64,000 bases of DNA. Origin: Edaphobacter lichenicola. GTDB lineage: Bacteria > Acidobacteriota > Terriglobia > Terriglobales > Acidobacteriaceae. The notes under the pieces are model-generated. The model was given only the letters and a program-made list of their open reading frames with translations. It was not told where the DNA came from and did not search any database. Of the stretch, positions 60,453 to 64,000 are shown piece after piece (positions within the stretch are counted from its first letter, which is position 1; every line of letters begins with the position of its first letter). The position numbers were made by a program, and so were the translations under genes. The DNA lies in contig NZ_CP073696.1 in the NCBI RefSeq assembly GCF_025264645.1, positions 124,001 through 188,000 of the forward strand. Direction: 5' to 3'.

Positions 60453-61031
60453 ATGGAAGCGATGCGGATCATGATGTCGGCAATGTGGTTGCAAGACCCG
60501 GACTCGCTTTCGTCGGGGAACTCAAGGCTGCTGATGGTCTTCGTTGGAATGGTTGCAGTTGCGCTGATTGTTCAGGCGATCGCGTTGATTGCGATGGCGG
60601 TTGGCGCGGCGAAGGCGAGAAAGCGCGGACTCGAGATTGTGGAAGAAGTTCGCCTGAAGTTGATGCCAATTATGGACAACACCCACAGTTTCATTCAGGA
60701 CACTGCTCCTAAGGTGAAGATCATCACTGAGAACTTCGCCGAGACGAGCCATGTGATTCGTGCGAAAGCGCAGGAGTTTGATGCGACTGCGAGCGATCTG
60801 AATGCGAAGACGCGTGCGCAGGCGGCACGGGTGGACGGGATCGTGACTTCGGCTCTGAATACGACCACCGATGTTGCTGAGACGATTCAGCGAGGGATTA
60901 AAATCCCGCTGCGCGAAGTGTCGGGCATTATCAATGGCGTGAAGGCTGGGTTGGACGTGCTGGTCGGCCGGGCTAAGGGGTTTGGCAGCGGTCGGGCACA
61001 TAGTCATCGTGATTCAGATCCAGGCTGGTAG
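60453..61031 (+). CDS. Single-span coiled-coil membrane protein
   Basis: This 192-residue protein has one N-terminal span (LMVFVGMVAVALIVQAIALIAMAVGA) and a long helix that begins KARKRGLEIVEEVRLKLMPI and continues through TAPKVKIITENFAETSHVI. The helical periodicity resembles DUF948-type proteins. ATG 60453 is used; no strong ribosome site is seen. It follows the YtxH-like gene by 90 bases on the same strand and may form a stress pair with it. Function unknown. Confidence 0.75.
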   Translation: MEAMRIMMSAMWLQDPDSLSSGNSRLLMVFVGMVAVALIVQAIALIAMAVGAAKARKRGLEIVEEVRLKLMPIMDNTHSFIQDTAPKVKIITENFAETSHVIRAKAQEFDATASDLNAKTRAQAARVDGIVTSALNTTTDVAETIQRGIKIPLREVSGIINGVKAGLDVLVGRAKGFGSGRAHSHRDSDPGW

Positions 61032-61108
61032 TTGCCGCTCTTTCTGGCTTTATCGTTCGGAGTGTCGGTGTGAAACTTTGACAAGGACTCTCGTTATTTT
61101 CAAAGAAC

Positions 61109-61133
61109 GCAGATCCCCTGCGGGGATGACAAC
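61109..61133 (+). repeat. Family C palindrome, copy 3
   Basis: GCAGATCCCC-TGC-GGGGATGACAAC is a compact palindromic head with a GATCCCC/GGGGATG-like stem, closely matching 30511-30533. It lies in the 183-base gap before the mnmA stop. Confidence 0.75.
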
Positions 61134-61214
61134 AAGAGCAAAGACTTAGGAAAGCTAAGCCTCAACTTCCGACTCAACTCTCGTTTCAACTTTTTGTGGC
61201 TCACTCTTTGATCT

Positions 61215-62333
61215 TTAGGTGATCCAACCGCCTCCGACTACCTCGTCTTCCTGATAGAAGACGGCGGACTGGCCGGGGGTGATCGCTCGTTGGGGCTCGT
61301 CGAAGAGGGCTTGGACGGTTTCGGCGTCTACGCGGGAGAGGGTTGCCATGGCCGGGGTGTGGCGATGGCGGATCTTGATGCTGACGCGGATGGGTTCGGT
61401 CAGTTCGGGGATCGAGATCCAGTTGAGACGGTTGGCGAAGAGGTCGCGGGACTGGAGATCTTCGTCGGAGCCTACCGTCACCTGATGGGAGTCGGGGTGG
61501 ATGGCGAGGACGTAGAGCGGGTTGGGGCTGGTGATGCCGAGGCCCTTGCGCTGGCCTACGGTGAAGCTCTGGATGCCTTCGTGATGGCCGACGACTTCGC
61601 CGGCGGTAGTGACGAGTTCGCCTGCGGTGTTGGGCAGGTCTTCACCCTGTTCGTCGAGGTAGGCCTTGAGGAAGGTGTTGTAGTCGCCGCCGGGGATGAA
61701 GCAGATCTCCTGAGAGTCGGACTTCTGGGCGACGGCGAGGCCTGCGTCGGCGGCCATCTGGCGGACGGCTGGCTTCTGCATCTCGCCGAGGGGGAAGATG
61801 GTGCGGCTGAGCTGCTCCTGCGTGAGGCCGAAGAGGAAGTAGGTCTGGTCTTTGGACTTGTCTTCTGGCCGGGAAAGTATCCATCGTTGACGGGCCTCGT
61901 CAAAGCGATTGCGGGCGTAGTGCCCGGTGGCGATACGGTCGGCGCCGATCTGTCGGGCGGTGGTGAGGAGCTGGTCGAACTTGAGGTGGTTGTTGCAGAG
62001 AGTGCAGGGGATGGGGGTTCGGCCGGCGAGGTACTCGCTGACGAAGGGCTTGACCACATCGGCTTCGAAGCGCTCCTGCTGGTTGACGACGTAGTAGGGG
62101 ATGTTGAGCTGCTCGGCGACGTGGCGGGCGTCGTAGACGTCGTCGATGGAGCAGCAGCGGCCCTGGACCGCTTCGGGCATGCCCTCGTGTCCGGCGAGGC
62201 GGCGCTGATTCCAGAGCTGGAGGGTGAGGCCGACGAGTTCGTGGCCCTGAGCGCGCAGGAGGGCGGCGACGGCGGAAGAGTCGACTCCTCCGGACATTGC
62301 TACCGCGATCGTGTTGTTGGGCTCAGTGGTCAT
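61215..62333 (-). CDS. mnmA: tRNA-specific 2-thiouridylase MnmA
   Basis: MnmA puts sulfur on U34 of the Lys, Glu and Gln tRNAs. The 372-residue protein starts with the PP-loop IAVAMSGGVDSSAVAALL (SGGxDS), then GRCCSIDDVYDARHVAEQL, TPIPCTLCNNHLKF with the first catalytic Cys, and SQEICFIPGGDYNTFL with the second Cys. The C-terminal beta-barrel has the TVGQRKGLG and HRHTP motifs. Length is normal. It stands alone; repeat D2 begins 13 bases upstream of its start, so its promoter may lie in or beyond the repeat. Confidence 0.96.
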   Translation of the reverse strand: MTTEPNNTIAVAMSGGVDSSAVAALLRAQGHELVGLTLQLWNQRRLAGHEGMPEAVQGRCCSIDDVYDARHVAEQLNIPYYVVNQQERFEADVVKPFVSEYLAGRTPIPCTLCNNHLKFDQLLTTARQIGADRIATGHYARNRFDEARQRWILSRPEDKSKDQTYFLFGLTQEQLSRTIFPLGEMQKPAVRQMAADAGLAVAQKSDSQEICFIPGGDYNTFLKAYLDEQGEDLPNTAGELVTTAGEVVGHHEGIQSFTVGQRKGLGITSPNPLYVLAIHPDSHQVTVGSDEDLQSRDLFANRLNWISIPELTEPIRVSIKIRHRHTPAMATLSRVDAETVQALFDEPQRAITPGQSAVFYQEDEVVGGGWIT

Positions 62334-62346
62334 CGGTTTTCGCTGC

Positions 62347-62612
62347 GAGGGGTCCCCCCCGGGGGTGGTATAGGTAAGCTGCCTGTATATAACAACTTAC
62401 GATTTTGGCTGCCCGTAAAAATAAGTATCGAAAGGGCTTAGAGGCAAATATGTCATTCAAGAGGACTTATGCGCGTAACGCACGGAAAGCCCCGCTATTC
62501 GGGGCTTTTCTCACTCTTTAATGAGTATAGCAGCTTGGGTAGAACTCATACGCCACGCGAATCTGCTGGACTGGAGCGGGTTTTCGTTGATTTGGGGCTT
62601 GACAGGATTTTC
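62347..62612 (+). repeat. Dispersed long repeat family D, copy 2
   Basis: This ~265-base block aligns with 8125-8390 along its whole length (see that entry for shared landmarks). AGTATAGCAG through CTCATACGCCACGCGAATCT is the best-conserved part. On the minus strand it offers a TATACT box (62524-62529) followed by the hairpin, upstream of mnmA. Confidence 0.8.
62486..62508. terminator. Hairpin within repeat D2
   Basis: AAAGCCCCG-CTATT-CGGGGCTTT is a perfect 9-bp stem followed on the + strand by TCTCACTCTTTA. It corresponds by position to 8261-8282 but the stem sequence differs with pairing kept. It can act as a terminator for either strand. Confidence 0.6.
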
Positions 62613-62642
62613 GTCTTGGGGCGGGAGGCCCTTCGGCGGCTC

Positions 62643-62709
62643 GCGGTTCGCGTGTGACGCGAGTAACCCACCCTTTGCGATGAGACTGCAAAGAATGGGC
62701 GGTCCGACC
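62643..62709 (+). repeat. Double-hairpin repeat family B, copy 8
   Basis: GCGGTTCGCG-TGTGA-CGCGAG is followed by ACCCACCCTTTGCGATGAGA and GCAAAGAATGGGC, so the second stem is of the copy 2 type (CCCTTTGC/GCAAAGAATGG). It sits directly after repeat D2, as copy 1 sits after D1. Confidence 0.75.
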
Positions 62710-62791
62710 GGTGGATGGGCACTCGACCGGTGCGTTGGCCACCGATCTTTGTGCGGTGGCCACGACCTGGGAGTGGATATATGGTATCCGG

Positions 62792-64000
62792 CTATTGTGC
62801 AGGCTTGATGACTGGATAGAGCGAGAGGGTTGCATCCGAGAGAATGGCGAGCTGGTTTCCTGCGGGCGATAGCGCGAAGGATTGCTCGGCTAGGGATACG
62901 CCTGGCTCATTGGTAATGAAGAGACGCTTGCCGTCGCTGGTTCGATAGACGCTGACCTCCTGCTCTTTGAGGTCCTGCTTGTGAAAGCGTTCGCCGCGCG
63001 ATCTGGCGTAGTGAGCGCGAACGACTCGAACGGCAAAGTCATCCTGAGTACTGCTGCTCGAGGATTGCTCGATCTCCTGGGAGGAGCCGTGGCTGGTGAG
63101 AATGGCATGGCCGTCGAGGCGGAGCATGCGATACCAGTTCCGCGCGGGAGATGTGCTGCAACCGACGAGAAAGACGGAGTTGGAGAGCGGAGTTGCGAGG
63201 CTTGGACGGCACTCGGAGGTCATGGTCGCGATGACATGTTCGGTGTGATCCCAACGATACTCTCCAATACGCCAACGGTCTTTGCCGGAGGAGTTAACAC
63301 GGATCTCGCCTGCATCGGAGAGGACTGGTGGGGGCAGGGACGAGTTCTGGCGAGCGGTGAAGACGAGATTGAGGTTTTCGTCGAAGAGCTGAATATCAAT
63401 GTCTTCTTCCGGTTCGAGGTGCGTGGCTTCGAGAAGGAAGTCGTGCATCTCCTTGGGGTGGCGTTCGTGCAGCACTCCGACGGCGATGTGATTGCCTGAG
63501 GGAGAGATGGAGACGAAGGCTAGTTGACCGGGGACTGGGATGTCTCGAATGGGCTGGAGGTTGGGGCCGAGAAGGCGCAGATGGTGCCCGAGGTGGACGA
63601 GGATCTGAGCTGGTCCCGCGCGCCAGATGTATTGACCGTCTCCTTGTACCTGCCAGTCGACGATCTGCTTGATGGTGAGAGTAACGGGGTCCAAAAGAAC
63701 TGCTCGTATCGTCCGCATGGATTCGGTGCGGAAGCCGCTGGGAAGCCGTTGACGCAGCTTATGCGGGTCATAGGTGAAGAGGAGATTCTGAGCGTCGAGG
63801 TAGATGAGCGCGGATTCAAAGTCGAAGGCGGACCGCTCTCTCGAATCATGAGGGATGAAGCCGAGGGAGTTGATGGAGAGTGTGAGGGCCGCATGCGTCG
63901 AAGAGGGGGTCGTTAAATTCGGGACGAGAGAGCAAGAGTCAGTGCAGACGCTGGTTTCGTCAACTTCTGGCGGAGGCGCGGGCGGTGGAATTGGAGCGGA
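62792..64000 (-). CDS. Beta-propeller-like protein, 5' end beyond window
   Basis: The frame is open to base 64000 without a stop, so the gene continues outside the window; an internal Met at 63718 is probably not the start. The visible 402 residues begin in a Pro-rich segment (APIPPPAPPPEVDE), then repeated beta-strand blades: ALIYLDAQNLLFTYDPHK, LAFVSISPSGNHIAVGVL, AEQSFALSPAGNQLAILS, each like a WD40-type propeller strand. No catalytic motif is visible. It could be a secreted or periplasmic scaffold protein; the N-terminus would decide. Repeats B8 and D2 follow its stop. Confidence 0.75.
   Translation of the reverse strand, partial: SAPIPPPAPPPEVDETSVCTDSCSLVPNLTTPSSTHAALTLSINSLGFIPHDSRERSAFDFESALIYLDAQNLLFTYDPHKLRQRLPSGFRTESMRTIRAVLLDPVTLTIKQIVDWQVQGDGQYIWRAGPAQILVHLGHHLRLLGPNLQPIRDIPVPGQLAFVSISPSGNHIAVGVLHERHPKEMHDFLLEATHLEPEEDIDIQLFDENLNLVFTARQNSSLPPPVLSDAGEIRVNSSGKDRWRIGEYRWDHTEHVIATMTSECRPSLATPLSNSVFLVGCSTSPARNWYRMLRLDGHAILTSHGSSQEIEQSSSSSTQDDFAVRVVRAHYARSRGERFHKQDLKEQEVSVYRTSDGKRLFITNEPGVSLAEQSFALSPAGNQLAILSDATLSLYPVIKPAQ

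Noticed and set aside
61290-62441. 383-residue + strand frame opposite mnmA
   Set aside because: Val/Gly/Asp/Glu-rich translation of the antisense strand; mnmA on the minus strand has all catalytic motifs.
1-64000. CRISPR array, prophage or transposase gene
   Set aside because: I saw no regularly spaced direct repeats of 25-40 bases, no integrase, capsid or transposase-like protein, and no tRNA attachment site.

Overview
This window looks like a chromosomal segment of an acidobacterium, most likely class Terriglobia, family Acidobacteriaceae (the Granulicella/Edaphobacter/Terriglobus group). That placement is inferred from gene content and style: a dcw cell-wall cluster, a hopanoid-type glycosyltransferase, HspR, a GH57 branching enzyme, acidobacterial-looking intergenic repeats and moderately high GC. 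No rRNA or tRNA gene was seen. The + strand is richer in G than C regardless of gene direction, so it is probably the leading strand.

Region 1-25 kb is the division and cell wall (dcw) cluster, all on the + strand: murE (cut by the window start), murF, a Lys/His-rich protein of unknown function, mraY, murD, ftsW, murG, then murC, ftsQ, ftsA, then ftsZ and a secreted penicillin-binding transpeptidase. Two blocks of unrelated genes split it. Between murG and murC lie a PLP decarboxylase, a YXWGXW secreted protein and an acetamidase/formamidase. Between ftsA and ftsZ lie an ArsR/SRPBCC operon with an overlooked 46-residue ORF, a GNAT acetyltransferase, a flavin amine oxidase and an alpha/beta hydrolase. 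No ddl or murB is in the cluster.

Region 25-35 kb holds nnr (NAD(P)H-hydrate repair), a truncated glycosyltransferase fragment, tsaE, a tight ispA/DUF59/methyltransferase operon, a large PTPS-related membrane protein, a small membrane protein, a 14-TM drug-efflux MFS transporter and a small lipoprotein. Region 35-43 kb holds dnaK, dnaJ and hspR (heat shock) separated by a 56-residue protein gene, an acyltransferase, a Nei-type glycosylase and an SDR oxidoreductase. Region 43-49 kb has an HpnI-like glycosyltransferase and two ArnT-like GT39 proteins. Region 49-64 kb has Ppx/GppA, SixA, an M1 peptidase, a methyltransferase/membrane-protein pair, a decayed DUF4197-like gene, a GH57 branching enzyme, a BON lipoprotein, two small envelope-stress-like proteins, mnmA and a beta-propeller-like gene cut by the window end.

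The most unusual signal is non-genic. At least four families of dispersed structured repeats occur, all in the same orientation on the + strand: (A) two ~100-bp copies directly upstream of murG and murC; (B) eight copies of a ~60-bp double-hairpin element, four of them inside two membrane-protein genes without breaking the reading frame; (C) short GCAGAT...ATGACAAC palindromes; (D) two ~265-bp copies with a central hairpin whose stem has changed by compensatory substitutions. Family B behaves like the Rickettsia palindromic elements that insert in frame into proteins.
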